Below are positions 25,823-38,375 of a DNA stretch of 64,000 nucleotides, one piece after another. Source of the stretch: Atrichornis clamosus. Lineage: Eukaryota; Chordata; Aves; Passeriformes; Menuridae. The DNA is taken from positions 1-64,000 of the forward strand of contig WBMZ01000268.1 in NCBI GenBank assembly GCA_013400975.1, in the 5' to 3' direction. A program made the translations under genes and the position numbers. Every line of letters begins with the position of its first letter. Position 1 is the first letter of the stretch. The notes below the pieces were generated by a model that was given only the letters and a program-made list of their open reading frames with translations, did no database searches and was not told where the DNA came from.

Positions 25823-27208
25823 AAATGATGTAATTTCCAATCCTACCAAATCGTCTCCAAGCAGAGCAGAAGAACTAAAAGTGGAATGGAAAGTACTGAA
25901 TACAATAAGCTTACACAGCAGGATAGCTATATTTTTATTTTCTAATTTCCCCCTCCAGTATTTTCCTAATAACATCCTATATGTTTTTCAATGCTGCTAA
26001 GCATTAAGGTAGGAGTATCAGTTTTTGCTCGTTTTTATTGGAATTTATTCACAATTTTACTACACTGTGATTCGCTATCTTTAGTCTTTTCTGCAAGTTT
26101 GTTAATCAGTCCTTCTCTTTATATGTCTTTTTAAATCAGCAAACTGTCACCTAATTATTTTCTCTTGTTTACAGATCATCTGTGAATATATTGAACAGTT
26201 GCAGTGGGGATCTCCATTTCCAGTGGGGAATGGTAGCTCAGTACTTCCCTGTTCTGGGAGAAGCATTTATTACTGCTCTGGTTTCCTGTATTTAACCATG
26301 TTAGAAAGTTTCTTTTAATTCATGTGAGTTACTTCTGTAACAGTACTCGGTGAGTGCTTGACAAAGGAAATTGTGTAGTCTGTCATCTTTTTGTTATCAA
26401 AACTCATTTAGGATGTCATCTTATTTCTGTCTTTAGTGGGTCTTTCTAGCATCTCAAGTAATGTGAATTTTCTGTGAACATCCTATATGTTGCCTGATGC
26501 ATATTACACATCATTAAACACATTTTACTCTGTGGTAAAATCTTCTGAATTTTTAGAATATTTTCTTTTTAAACAAGAAACAACATCCTGTCATGCTTAT
26601 GTGGTCTTCTTTTTGACATTAAATAGTAGGGTAGCAGACTGGGGGACAGGGAGCTTGCCAGGACTAAAAAAATGCTGGATCTAAGAGAACTGTATAAAGA
26701 GTTTTTTTGTTCAAAAATTGTGTGGTGCACAGGAGCAAGCCACAAGTTGCATCCCTTCCTACATGCTCCCTGACTAGTTGCTCTACAGATCAGCCAGTGA
26801 TGTCTAAAAATTTAGTCTCAGCATCAACTCCTGTGGTGACATGTGCCCTTTCAACAAGAGCATGGGCAAACCTCCTCTGCTATTCTTCTGTTTCTTGGCC
26901 TTTTGATGATTGCTTTGAGCAGGTCACAAAAATCATTGTCATCCTAGTTGTATATTACTAGATGTTTTCTATTTAAAATGAAAATTTCAAGTATCAAGCA
27001 GGGTTTCAATGTATCCTGAAATACTGTAATTATTTATTTGATTAGACTATTTCTGTGTTATATTATCAAATATATTACCTTCTATGCTATATTTACTGTA
27101 TAGTTTATGCTTTTCTGTTACTGTGTCTCTAATTATCTTCCTCCCAATTCATTTTTTTTTTATATTTACAGCACAATATACTGGTTTAAAACATGCAGTT
27201 TTCCTCTT
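25823..27208. other. Unique AT-rich non-coding DNA
   Basis: Nothing recognised. Plus-strand frames at 26487-26684 and 26707-26961 show no domain and no splice-site context that I could support. Confidence 0.55.
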
Positions 27209-27236
27209 CTTATTTCTTATTTCTTATTTCTTATTT
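27209..27236. repeat. (CTTATTT)4 microsatellite
   Basis: Four perfect tandem copies of a 7-bp unit, with partial copies on the left. Confidence 0.95.
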
Positions 27237-27470
27237 GAATTTTTATAATTCCCACACAAAACTTTTATTTTTCAGTGCCCTATTTAACTGGGAAGTCATT
27301 TATTGAGATTGTTCCTCATAATTTACTGTCCTCTCCTTTACATGAGGATACACAATTCATCAGCCTGAACTGTATTGTCCATCTGCCTCTGTCCTCCCAC
27401 CACGACCTTTTGTTTAACTTCTCTGGGGTATTTTTACCTTTTTTAAAATTTTTTTACCCTGTTCTACTTT

Positions 27471-27564
27471 AAGGAAAGGAAGGAAGCAAGGGAGGAAGGA
27501 AGGAAGGAAGGAAGAAAGGAAGAAGAGAAATGAGAGAGAAAAAAGAGAAAGAAAGAGAAAAGAA
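27471..27564. repeat. Purine-rich (GGAA)n/(GAAA)n microsatellite
   Basis: This 94-bp stretch is almost entirely purine: GGAA units first, then GAAA/GA units. It is interrupted by a C at 27487 and a T at 27531. It explains the Ser/Phe/Leu-rich minus-strand frame crossing it (27464-27697), which is not a gene. Confidence 0.95.
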
Positions 27565-30500
27565 CAAACCTATCTATCCTGCAAACAGTACTTCTGTTCC
27601 AGAAGATTTCACAATTTCTGAACAATCTAAAAGCCTTCTCCAATCCTGAAAGTCTCAGCAGCAAGGATCTGCCTTTCCCTTCCTTCCTTTCCAACACTGT
27701 GAGGGTTACTAGCCTGGAGTTGAGATTGCTCGTCAGTGTCTCTAGAGATACTGTGGAATAAACTTTCTTTCTTCCTGGAGGACCTAGCTCTGGACCCTAG
27801 AATCTGCCCAGGGGATTTTCTCAGCAGGACTGACTGTAATGTGACAGGAGAAAATCAAATAAAGCTAATATAGCCTTAGACCGTGACAGCTTTTTGAGAG
27901 AGAATCATCCTGGGGAGCAGAGAGTTTCTCAGTCCTTTAAGTAAGATTGTGCCAAGGGTGCAAAGGGACTCCTCCATGATACATGAAGAGAGTTGAATGC
28001 GCTACCAAGACACGTGGCTTCTTAAAAGTGGGTTTCCTCAAAGTGCATACAATTAAGGTGGAGTAAACCCAGAGTAGTTCCCTAATGTTAGTGAAAAACT
28101 GAAGGTTGAGTACTGCACAGTAAACATCAGTGAAATAAAGTGTTTTCAATCAGCACATCTGAGTGGAATATTAACTACAAATATTTTTGCAGTTCTGAAG
28201 GAGAAACACTTTCCAGTTTAGCAAAGGATCTGAATGAAGGGAACAACTGTGGCAAAACAGAGTGTGAACACAGTAGGTTTTGCCAAAAGAGAAATCCCTC
28301 AGGGTAAAGGAGGATGAAGGTGAACTCTCAGAGTTTTTATTGGATTAGTTCCAGTATAGTGCTGCATGTTGAAATGAACAGCAGTGAGGCTTGAAACAAT
28401 TTCTGGTCAGGAATCAAAAATTTTTTTTTCTGAGGTGCATAATGCTAGAGATAATGGACTGCTTTTATGTCATGTTCATTAGCTGCACCTTCTAAATAAC
28501 TGCTTGGATTCTATGATAATTTCAAATTTAAGTAATTTTATTATTTTTAAACTCTTTTTAACTTAACTGTCTTTGACCAAATACATAAAAACTCCATGAT
28601 TTTATTCCCTGACTGGAGGCTGCAACCCTCAACAAGTTAAAAAGAGTTGATTTATGACATTGCAAAAACTGAGTCAGAACAAAATATCAAAAAATGTAAA
28701 TGAAAGAGGCAAATAGAGACTCAGCTGTGTAGAGGGTTAGGAGAAGTGTGTTGCTCCTCCTGATTTCTATTCAGCACCTTCTGGAGGCTCTAAGACCTGG
28801 TGACAAACTGAGAAACCCAGGTTCTTCTTTGGAATTGCCATCATTTTCTCATTCCTGTTAAAATGCAAAACTGACTTAGTCCCAGTGTAAGCCAGAACTA
28901 GAAATCCAATTCAGTGTTTTAAATCAATGAGAAAGCCTTGCCAGAAGTCTTTAGCTCCAAACCTCATTTCTTTGTCAAGAGGAAAATCCAAGTCCAAAGA
29001 ATTACATGAGCAAAATAAAAAACAGTGCTGACCAGTGTGACAGCAGACTTATATTTCCTTTAATAAAACAAATTTAAAATTTGTAGCAGCTCACATAAAT
29101 ATAGAATAGCATTTAGCAAAAGAAAAAATATAATGAGAAACATTTTAATTGAATAGCTATATTAAGAAAGGAAAACTAAGTCAACCTAAAGTATTTCCAT
29201 TCATCAACTTCTCAATTTCCTTTGTCTCCCAAAGCAGGATATGAAAATATTCTCTTGATTTTACAGCTTAAATCGCATAACAAATTGGAATATTTGGAAA
29301 CCTCAGTTTCTTTATCAAATTTCTAATTTTGCTGTGATATTTCTTTTTATCATTAAAAAACTAAAACTAAGACTGAGGAGTCTCTGCCTATTAAAGAGCT
29401 ACTACAAAGGTTAAAAAGATGAAGAATATGAATGAAACCCTTCAAAGAATTCTCTTTATCTACAACTACATCACTCTTTTTCCAAAAACTACTCCATCTT
29501 AAGGTCATAATCCAATCCTTGACCCTGCTACGTATTCAACCACCTCATGAGGACCCTCTTGAGCAAGAAAATTTAAACCACAGCTCAACATCTTAACGCA
29601 AGCTTAAAAAAGCCAATGTCCAGTTCAGCACGCAGTACCCCAATCCGTGAACCCAATGTACTGTCATCTAAGAAAGCATCATGCACAGGAAAGCATGGAT
29701 TACGGGGTTCAGTGCACTTAAACTGCTCTAAGGCAGTGTGTGGTAATCTCTAAGGAGATCTGTTAAGGAAAAATGTTGGGAATGTGCTACTTCTGCTCCA
29801 TTATGACAGGTACAGAAAGCCTGTAATGTTTCTTTTCATAAAAAATGCAAAGGATGGTGTTTCTAGAGGGGTTAATTATGCTTGGACAAATGTTTAGCTG
29901 TATTATGAAAAGAAGTTTAGCAAGCTATTTGGGATCTCCTTAAAACTAGGACAGTTTCCAGGCAGAACTCCATCTTTATTTCAATCTAAGGAGCAGTTAG
30001 CATGTTCCAGGAAAGGCAGCTGTCTCTTGATACCTCTGATAGGGGAAAAACATTGCACACAGCAGGAAAACACTGAATTGATTAGGCAGAAAAAGAATAT
30101 GCTAATACAGGTGTATGCCCATGATTTGTGTAAGTGCACTGCCGAATCATCTGGAGAATAATATTGCAGTTACAGAACAAGTGGGACTGAAAGCCCTCAT
30201 TGCTGCTGTGTGAGTTTCAATCCAAACTGTCTAATTTCAGTCATTAACAACTTTGAGGAGTTATCATCCATCAGGTTTTCCAGGTAGCTTTACTGTTCCA
30301 CAGTAATTTAGCTTTTTCTGGTTTAAAGCTAAATAATCTAATTACTTTTGAAAAGTGGAAAAGTAGAGGAATACTATCTCCATGGTAAATAATGATAACC
30401 ATTCCATCTGCCCTGCTCACGACTGTGAGCAGTGGGATGGCCCCACTGCTGAGGCTCTGCCCTGCCTGCCTGTGAGTCTTGGCTCACAGCTCCCCTTTAA

Positions 30501-32301
30501 AAGCATTCCGCCCTCCCTGCCTCCTGACAAACTTTTTTTCCTAAATATGCTGGAGCAAAAGCATTTTGAAAAGAAAGAAAGGCTGACAGCTCTGCTTTAG
30601 CTGCTGCTTTCCACTTGTGTCAGGTGGGATGGGGTGCAGTCCTGATGGTCAAGTAGCCAGAGTTTAATGTACTAGAAATGAACTGAGGCTAAAGTTAGGA
30701 ACCTGCACTCCCTCAACCCCTGCAGCAAATGGTGCCCTGACTCTGGAGGGAGCATATAAAGCTCGGTCTCCTTCACTTACAGTAAACCTTTGTAAATAAC
30801 CCCCAGAATGTGTTTTCCGTCCATCCAGCATTAATGATCTGTTAGACAACTTGGACATCAAGAGTGTCTAAACAGCAGACAGGTATTTACAGAATGCAAT
30901 TTATCCCACCTATCTCTGACAACTGTCTCATGCACACATCTTTTACTAGCCATGGAAGGAGTTAAATGATTAGCCTTGGACGAAAAATAAATTGCAATTA
31001 TTTTAGATGAACTTCATTTTAGAAACATACTTCCACACCAATGGATACTCTGGTAGAGCGGCCACCAATGCATTGGTTAATACCTGAACGTTGAGGATAC
31101 TTGATAATGATTTATTTTGACTAAAGTTCTGTTCTGTGTGTTAGATTGAGAGGCAGGCCAGCTGCCTGCAGCCAGGGTCTCTCAGGGGGATTTCACTCCA
31201 AGGGATGGCAGCTCCTTGCAATTAATTACAAAAAGGCAATTTGCAATCTTTGGAAGGATTTCTGGTGTTTTTTCATGTTCTGAAGCTTCTACTGGTTTGA
31301 AAGAGATTTCTTGAATGAGCATCTGACTATCATGAAGCTCCAAAGACCTGTACTGATTTTTAGCTTTTAGCCTAGGAACATGAGGCTGGGAAGGAACTCT
31401 TCAGTCGTCAAGGACAACAATATCCTGCTGCAGACAATCACTTTATGTAGTTTGAAAACTCACCCCTCTCTGACTTAAATCAATCTTCTTCCTTGTTTCT
31501 ACTAAACAACTGTGCAGAACTTCACTATATTTATATTTACAAGCTTTTCTTGACTTTTCAGACTGAATGTAATTATTGAAAATATGATTATCTGTTTTTT
31601 AATGCCCAAGCTGTTCTTTTTTCATGTTTAACTGGTAGACATCTGCAATTTCTGACTGCATCATTAATAAATTGACAGAAAAAACCAGAAATCATCCTAG
31701 GGACATTGGTGGGAATAATTCCCTAGATTCATGATTCCTCTTTTGACACAATAGGTCTTTTAGTCCTTACCTTCCTTAAACTTTCCTCTCTCTCCTCTCT
31801 GGTATTACTGTCTCAAATGCCACCACAGTAGTTTACTGAATGTCAGACACATTAGTTCCTTGTTTAAAAATGCAATTTTTCTTTTCTAAGAGCTATATTG
31901 TGTTATTCTGGTTTTATCTAGCTTGGACAAGTTATGTTCTTGTAGTATTTATTTCAATGGTATTAACATCTTTTCAAATTTATTGTAAAGCTTTGCTTAC
32001 TACAGAAATCAGTCTACTGCAGTTGATGTTGCTCTATATTTTTCTGTTTTGAAATAGGTAATTTTCCAGTCATAAAGCACCACCCAGCACTGACACGATA
32101 TTTTAAATCTTTATATAAATATCTGTGATTTTGCACAACAATTTTTCCTGATTTTGGGACGGTGACTTTCTGATGGGAACATATTGTGTTTCATGAATGA
32201 GATTTCTACTCTGCTTGGGGTAATTGCTTTGTTTTGGTTTGGTTTTTTAACACATATCCATAATTTCCCCTGCCTTCATTTCCTTAGTCAATACAGTGAT
32301 A
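27565..32301. other. Unique non-coding DNA
   Basis: No gene or transposon is recognised. A pyrimidine patch near 27677-27691 mirrors the GGAA repeat to its left. The stretch at 30390-30550 is slightly richer in G+C. Confidence 0.55.
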
Positions 32302-32346
32302 CTTATTTAAATGAAGCATCAAGGAAAGATGCTTCAGTTAAATAAG
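32302..32346. repeat. Hairpin: 19-bp arms, one mismatch, 7-nt loop
   Basis: The left arm 32302-32320 and right arm 32328-32346 are reverse complements except at one position (A opposite G on the plus strand). They flank the loop AAGGAAA. The core GATGCTTC/GAAGCATC pairing is perfect. The structure is shorter than a typical animal pre-microRNA. It could be a palindromic MITE remnant, a cruciform-prone site or a small foldback duplication. No terminal repeats or target-site duplication were identified around it. Confidence 0.9.
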
Positions 32347-35300
32347 GAAAACCTAAATCTTTTTTAACCTCAATACCATGGTTATTGTATAGGATTTCTG
32401 CTCTCATTTGCCTTCTTAGAAACACAGCAAAAAATATATGTGGTCAAACAGGAAGTCTATCTCACTCAATACCCTTACAAGAATAACCTAAGCATTTGCC
32501 ACGATAAAAATAATAACATGAAATTATAGATGCCACTGTGAACCTTTCAGGAGCTGTTACTGTCTCTTTTTATTTAAACCACTTGAAAAAATATTAATCC
32601 TGTTTATTCCAACTTCAAATGTAAAACCTAACCTAGTTTGACCTGAAGGAAGTCTGAATTGCCTCCTGCCTGAGTTTTGAGATGCTTGCTGTCTCATTCT
32701 GTCTGTTTTCCTACTCCTGATTATTCCTCATGCTTTTTCAGAGGCAGCACTTGGGGCTGTTAGAACTAGAACCCTCACCCTTTTTCTTCTCTTGAGATGC
32801 AAACTCTGAAGAATTTTTGCAACTTTGATTTAAGGAAGGTCCAAACCAGCAGCATATTAGAGATCCTATGCTGTACCATTTAAGTCTTTAAAGCTTGTTC
32901 ATTTGAGACTGAGAATCTTAGATGAAAAGCTAATTTTATGCCTATGTAAATTTACATAGAGTGAGGCCAACGTATATTATTCAGTCCAAGATTGTATTCT
33001 AAAATCAGTGTTTATATTCTCATATGCTTTAGAAACCTGGCCTTAACCAACACCATTTCTTACTCATGTAGTGTTTATGTTGATAAATCTTTGAGGTGAC
33101 ATTTCTAAAAATACCTTGACCATGTAATTCACTTTTAGTCTCTATGTTTTGCAGTTTTTCTGTGGGAAGTTAAATTCTTCTTGCATTGCACAATTCCAAA
33201 GAGTATTTCTTTTCAGTAATATTTCAGAAATCTCTCTTCCAGTTTCCATCCAGTTGTTGTATACCACATATTATCTCTATCCTCAGAATATATTTTACAA
33301 TTTTTTTCAAAGCAATTTTTTACTAAAGAAGATTTGCTTGTGTCTATACTTTATAACAATCATATTTCTGTCTCATCTTTACAATATTTCAAATTCTTCT
33401 TTTTATTTTTTTCCCCCCAAAACTTGCACATCCCACAGTGATGTAAATCTTGACCTTGCACATATTTCTAGCTGATGGAGGTATGATCTAGGAACCTTTG
33501 GTACTAATACTAAGTTAAACAGATTTTAAAACTTGAAAATCTTATACAGTCTGAAGTGGTTGTTAGATCTACTTTTAAAGAAATCTGGAAAGACTTGAAT
33601 TATTCAATATATTATTTTGAAATTTAATATCAAGTTTGATATTACTCCACTTTAAAACCTTTTTCCTGCATTATGTATGGCCTCACAGACAGTTTTTGCA
33701 CACATTTCAGCAGGCAGAGTTTCCCCTTCGAACAGATACCGACATTAAAAAAGAAAGAAATTAAAAATTTTATGAAAAATATATATGTGTTCATATGATG
33801 TGCACAATAATAAACCATAAACCAAAATAATATGCAGGTAATAATTCAGCACCATTGGAATGTGCCTGGAAGTTCTAACACTACTTGCCACTCAGACCTG
33901 AGAGATCTAAATAGGGATTTGGTGTATTTCAGAGGATGAGCACCTGTGAACTGTTTAAGACACACAGAGAAATGCTCAGTGTATTTCTAAATCGATTCCC
34001 TTTTAGGGTCCTCTTTCTTTAATGTACCTACAGCGATAAAGGACTGTGTCTGCCAAGATGTCACCACTCTGTGGTCCAAAGATGATGTCACTGAATGCAT
34101 GGCTAGATATGCAGAAATATGTTGCATTTCCTGTACCACACCAGTGCCTCATATTGATTTGCATAATTCAATCAGAACAAAGCACCTATTTCAAATTGGA
34201 AGAAGTCATTGAATTGCCACCTAGGGCCTCCTACTTTAAGGAGTTAAATCTGTGATTGCACTGCCTGAGACTGTATACTTTTGGTTGCCTTTACCAGTTT
34301 CTTTCACCTCTCTTTACCTCCCATAACCTGCACCAAATAAAGCAGGTGCCTCCTCAGTTCAGTGAATCAGCCATGTCTAGAAATAATCAGAAAAGGGCAG
34401 TCCTGTCGTTAAGCAGTTGGAATAACATCTCCAAACTGACACAAAATACATATGAGACCATAAGACTGCATAAATCATACACAATTGCAAGGATTTTTCA
34501 CAGACATGTGTAATATCTGTTATCACTTTCTATCGAGCAATAAAGAGAGTCCACAGCAGGTAACATTGGTCCAGTGCCTAAAGTTAGGTGACCTGGACCT
34601 GAAGCAGATTTTAGTTCAGAAAAAAGTTGTAATGGGCTTAAATACAAGTTTCCGAAGAGTATTACTGAAGTCAGTGGGTCTTAAGAACATAATTAGCCCT
34701 AAACGTGTTAACTGGTGGGAGTTTTTCCTTCTGTATACTTATTTAGAAAGAAAAGCTACTCTTACTTTTGCTTTCTTTTATTCATTTTGTGACATCTCTA
34801 GGGCTGATAGCGTCGCTGGGACTGAAATTAAAGACTGACTTCTCTGTGCCTCTGTATTTGTTTTCAATGTTTTTCTTATAGTCTAAACTTCTGAAATCAC
34901 CTGGACACTCTGGAATCCAGGCTTTCATTTAAAAAATTTAAGACTCCTATGCTTCACAGAGATGGAGAAAGGTTTGAATACATGTTCAAATTTATCTTGA
35001 CAGTTTAGCAATCAGGAAACAAAAAAAAGAAGGAATGAAAATCTTTAAAGCATCATTACTTTTAAATTGATCTGATGATAAGTGGAGTTTCATTTAGTGG
35101 CTCTGAAATGTTGAAATAGGCAATTCTAATCTCCATAGTGCAATGGGACAAAAGGTTCACTGGAATGAAACACTGCAAAGAATGACTTATTAACAAATGC
35201 ATGCTTTAATTGTAAGAACTTACGTACAGATGTTTCTGCCCTGACTTTAGCTGGAAATGGTTTAGTCCATGTAGGAAGCTAGACTATTTCATCTCTCCAC

Positions 35301-37975
35301 ATCGTCCTCGTTAGCTGAAACAATTGCCAAAGAATAGCTAATTAATAAGAAGGACCCTGAGAAAGAAGGGTTCTGGCACTCAAAGTGAGCAAGAATAGTG
35401 ATCTCTAAGTGGAAGCAAAATTTTTCAAATATTCACCATTTTGGGCAGCTGACTTAAACTGAAAAGTCAGACACTTCAGGTATAAGATACTTATCCCTCT
35501 TCTTATTTTGCCTTCTTGTGTTACCAAGAAGCCTATTCCTAAAGAATATACATTTCTAGATTTGCTTGTCTATTCTCCTATTTTATGAGGAACGCAATTA
35601 ACAAAACTACTGTGCAATGAGAAGAATCTTTTTTAAAATTTGCCAAGTTTACATGAAGTCTGGACACATTTGTAGTGAATAGTATTTTCTGTACATAAAC
35701 ATCTCTCAACACTCTTTCTAACCTGCTGAAGTTTTGATTAGCTCCTTATTTCTTCTGGATCCATTTGTCCATTGCCAATTGTTTGTATTCTGTAGGAATG
35801 TCTGGTCCCTAAGACAGCTTCAGGTATTAAATAAACTATGTCACAGCAGGTCAGCTACTTATAACTGCAGCCACTTGAAAACAGTAGCAGTAGGAGAGCC
35901 AAGTGAGATTATCATACACATTTGAGAACAGAACAAGTCGTCAAGGAAAACAAAAGTCTCTCACAGAAATAAATACTAGAAAAAGAGTCCAATTACAGAA
36001 CAAGCACATCATAAGTTCTTTTTCTTCCTCCAAACAATAATAACAATGCTGGGGAAACAGGAATTTTAATTTAAAGACTAAGTACTTTTCAATTACACCA
36101 AATTGAAGTTTGAATTAGACAAGGGTTATCTTGTTAATGCATGTACTTCACATTAATACTGGGGAAAGTGAAGAAAGATATCTTATCAAATACATGGTAA
36201 TACCCACAAGATGACAGATTTCACCAAAACCATTAATTTGTCAGCATAATTCCTTATCCTTTATTTACTTTGCTCATGTCTAGATAGTTATTCAAAATTT
36301 GAGTCGCTATCAGCCAGGTAGCCAATCCATAAGACAATTAAATTAGAAAAAGAAAAAAAAAGTAAGAAGGAAAAGTTAGAGCGCAGAAATGCTTTCCATA
36401 GGTGTTGACTCCTGTCCAGACAACTAACAAGGGAAATATAGCAACTTTTCCATAGTAGCAACTGAAGTCTCAAAATAGATAAAGTTAGGTGAGCAAAAGA
36501 TAATAACAATGACACAGCATGGTCAAAGTACATTTCTCATAGGAAAGTGTATTCCATATAGTATTTAATTTAGTTAACTATCTATCAATAGGAATATCAA
36601 TAATAAATTAATAGCTGTCTGGTAGGTATCATCCAAAGGTTCTCTCAAATAGAGATCTTACTGACTACATTTTATAAAAATTGTCATAATTTTTTTCTTA
36701 AGTGTATGTCAGTCCTTTTTATGCTTGTAGCAGAGAGAATTCCGTTGTTTTTTTAAATACGGTGCTCTTTATCTGGCTAGTAGTGGGAAAACATTTAATA
36801 TTTTTTTTTCTAATTCTAATTACATATATGTAACTTTGTGATTCTGTAATTTAAATACTTTTACATCCATATTTCTTCCTGCTGAATGTTTGGGAGAAGT
36901 TTTAATTTATAAAATTAAAACATACTTGAGCTCATATTTACACTTTTAATGAGTCCTCACCAAGAAATTCTGTCTTCCTGGGAAGCCAAATATTAAAAGA
37001 CTGGACCTGTTTGAAAAAAAAAAATGGGTTTTCTTGTACAAGTCCAACAGAGAAACAGAGAAAGTTGGATCATCAAACTTTTCTCTTACTTAAAGCAGTT
37101 ACATTCCTTTCAAGTACAGCGCATGGAAAATGTTATCAGTAATATAAGCAGATACCAAGGCAGGAGGCATAAAAGTTACTGTCCCTGCTGACCCCACCAT
37201 TTACCTAAAATTCAGTGTCTGACAGCTTATTTCTGTTAGAAAGAGGAATAGGTGGAGACAAATATTTTAGATATTGTTCTGTTTATTTACAAACAGTGGA
37301 AGTTAACTTTTCTTACTCTCAAAACAGTAGGAATGAAAAGACCAGAGGCAGTTTCCTTGCTTGCAGTTCAAACTCCCTTCTCAGCTCAACATCATTAAAT
37401 AAATAGCTTCCTTTCTTAGCAGAAAGCTGAGGAAAGGTAAGAGTGTTTCTCCCTTTTTATCTTGGCCTCCTGTTTCTTTTATTTGTGGTGAACTTTTAGT
37501 AATTTTCTTCAATTTATCACATCAGTCTGCCTTCCCCTCCTTTGCTGTTATCTGACAATTGAGAAAATCCTGGAACCACAAGACCTAAGTTAGTATTAAG
37601 GGGCTCACATTACTGCAAACCTAAACAATGTCTCAAAAAATTAAAGGAAGCAATTAAAGAAAGTTTGCTGGTAGCTAAATTGAAACATTTCTATTGTTTT
37701 TTCTTTGGGCCCTTGTCAAAGAGGAGAATAGCTGGTCAGGAGCCAATTAATCTACTTAGCCTCAGTGAGAGATGGCAATCACATTCAACAAATTTCAGTG
37801 AATAAAACAACTGTACCACTGGTTTATTTGCCATCTGGGGGCACTTTTTTTATGCTCAACAATATAATTTCCCCTATGATAGTCAATATATACAGTGATA
37901 CTGAATGTCAGGTGCTGAGAATATTGTCCCACTGCTGGGGATTTGTCTGCTTGGGCTCAAGGCCAACTTAGATAA
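32347..37975. other. Unique non-coding DNA
   Basis: No gene is supported. Three consecutive plus-strand frames between 34046 and 34838 (69, 85 and 117 codons) were examined. They lie in different or abutting frames, have no recognisable domain and look like chance. AT-only patches occur near 33755-33790 and 36785-36835. Confidence 0.5.
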
Positions 37976-38375
37976 TGTGCGGGTGCCTGGTCTAGAAGAG
38001 AGCTGTTGGCAAAAGCTGTGCTAGAAAACCTCCGTGGAGGCTCCTCCTGAACAGGTCTGCTAAGGTACCCCAGCGAGAAATCCTTCTCCTTGCCCAGGAG
38101 CTGGTTTAAGACGAGGCTTGCACCCGAGGCACTGCCAGAGCCGCTCCGCAGTTACAGCTTGCACATACCTGCTGATCCAGATCTGGATTCTGACCCTCGG
38201 GTTGACCTCTGGACCTGACCCCTGCGGGGACTTGCCCGGCACTCACCGGATCGTGGACTGGTGTGGCAGTGCTCTGCTGCCCCTCGGGATGCCCCTGGGG
38301 ATGCCCCTTCAGTCCTGGCCCCCAAGAAGCAGCCAACCCACTCTAAAGGTTCAGTAAAAGGCTACAAAACCACCA
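37976..38375 (+). mobile_element. Candidate solo LTR: CpG-rich 400-bp block
   Basis: The block is visibly GC- and CpG-rich (for example GCCGCTCCGC near 38149-38158 and CCGGATCGTGG near 38245-38255) inside AT-rich, CpG-poor DNA. Its edges are sharp. It starts with TGTGCGGG at 37976 and ends in ...CACCA at 38375, giving TG...CA termini. The four bases ATAA occur immediately outside both ends (37972-37975 and 38376-38379), as expected of a 4-bp target-site duplication. A weak TATA-like TTTAAG lies near 38105, and a poly(A)-signal variant AGTAAA at 38353-38358. The short distance from that signal to the right end is unusual for an LTR. Alternatives are a CpG island or another retroposon. I do not recognise a named family. 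Confidence 0.5.

Noticed and set aside
34046..34838. Three successive plus-strand frames resembling a broken gene
   Set aside because: The translations show no common family, domain or periodicity, and base composition does not change from the surroundings.
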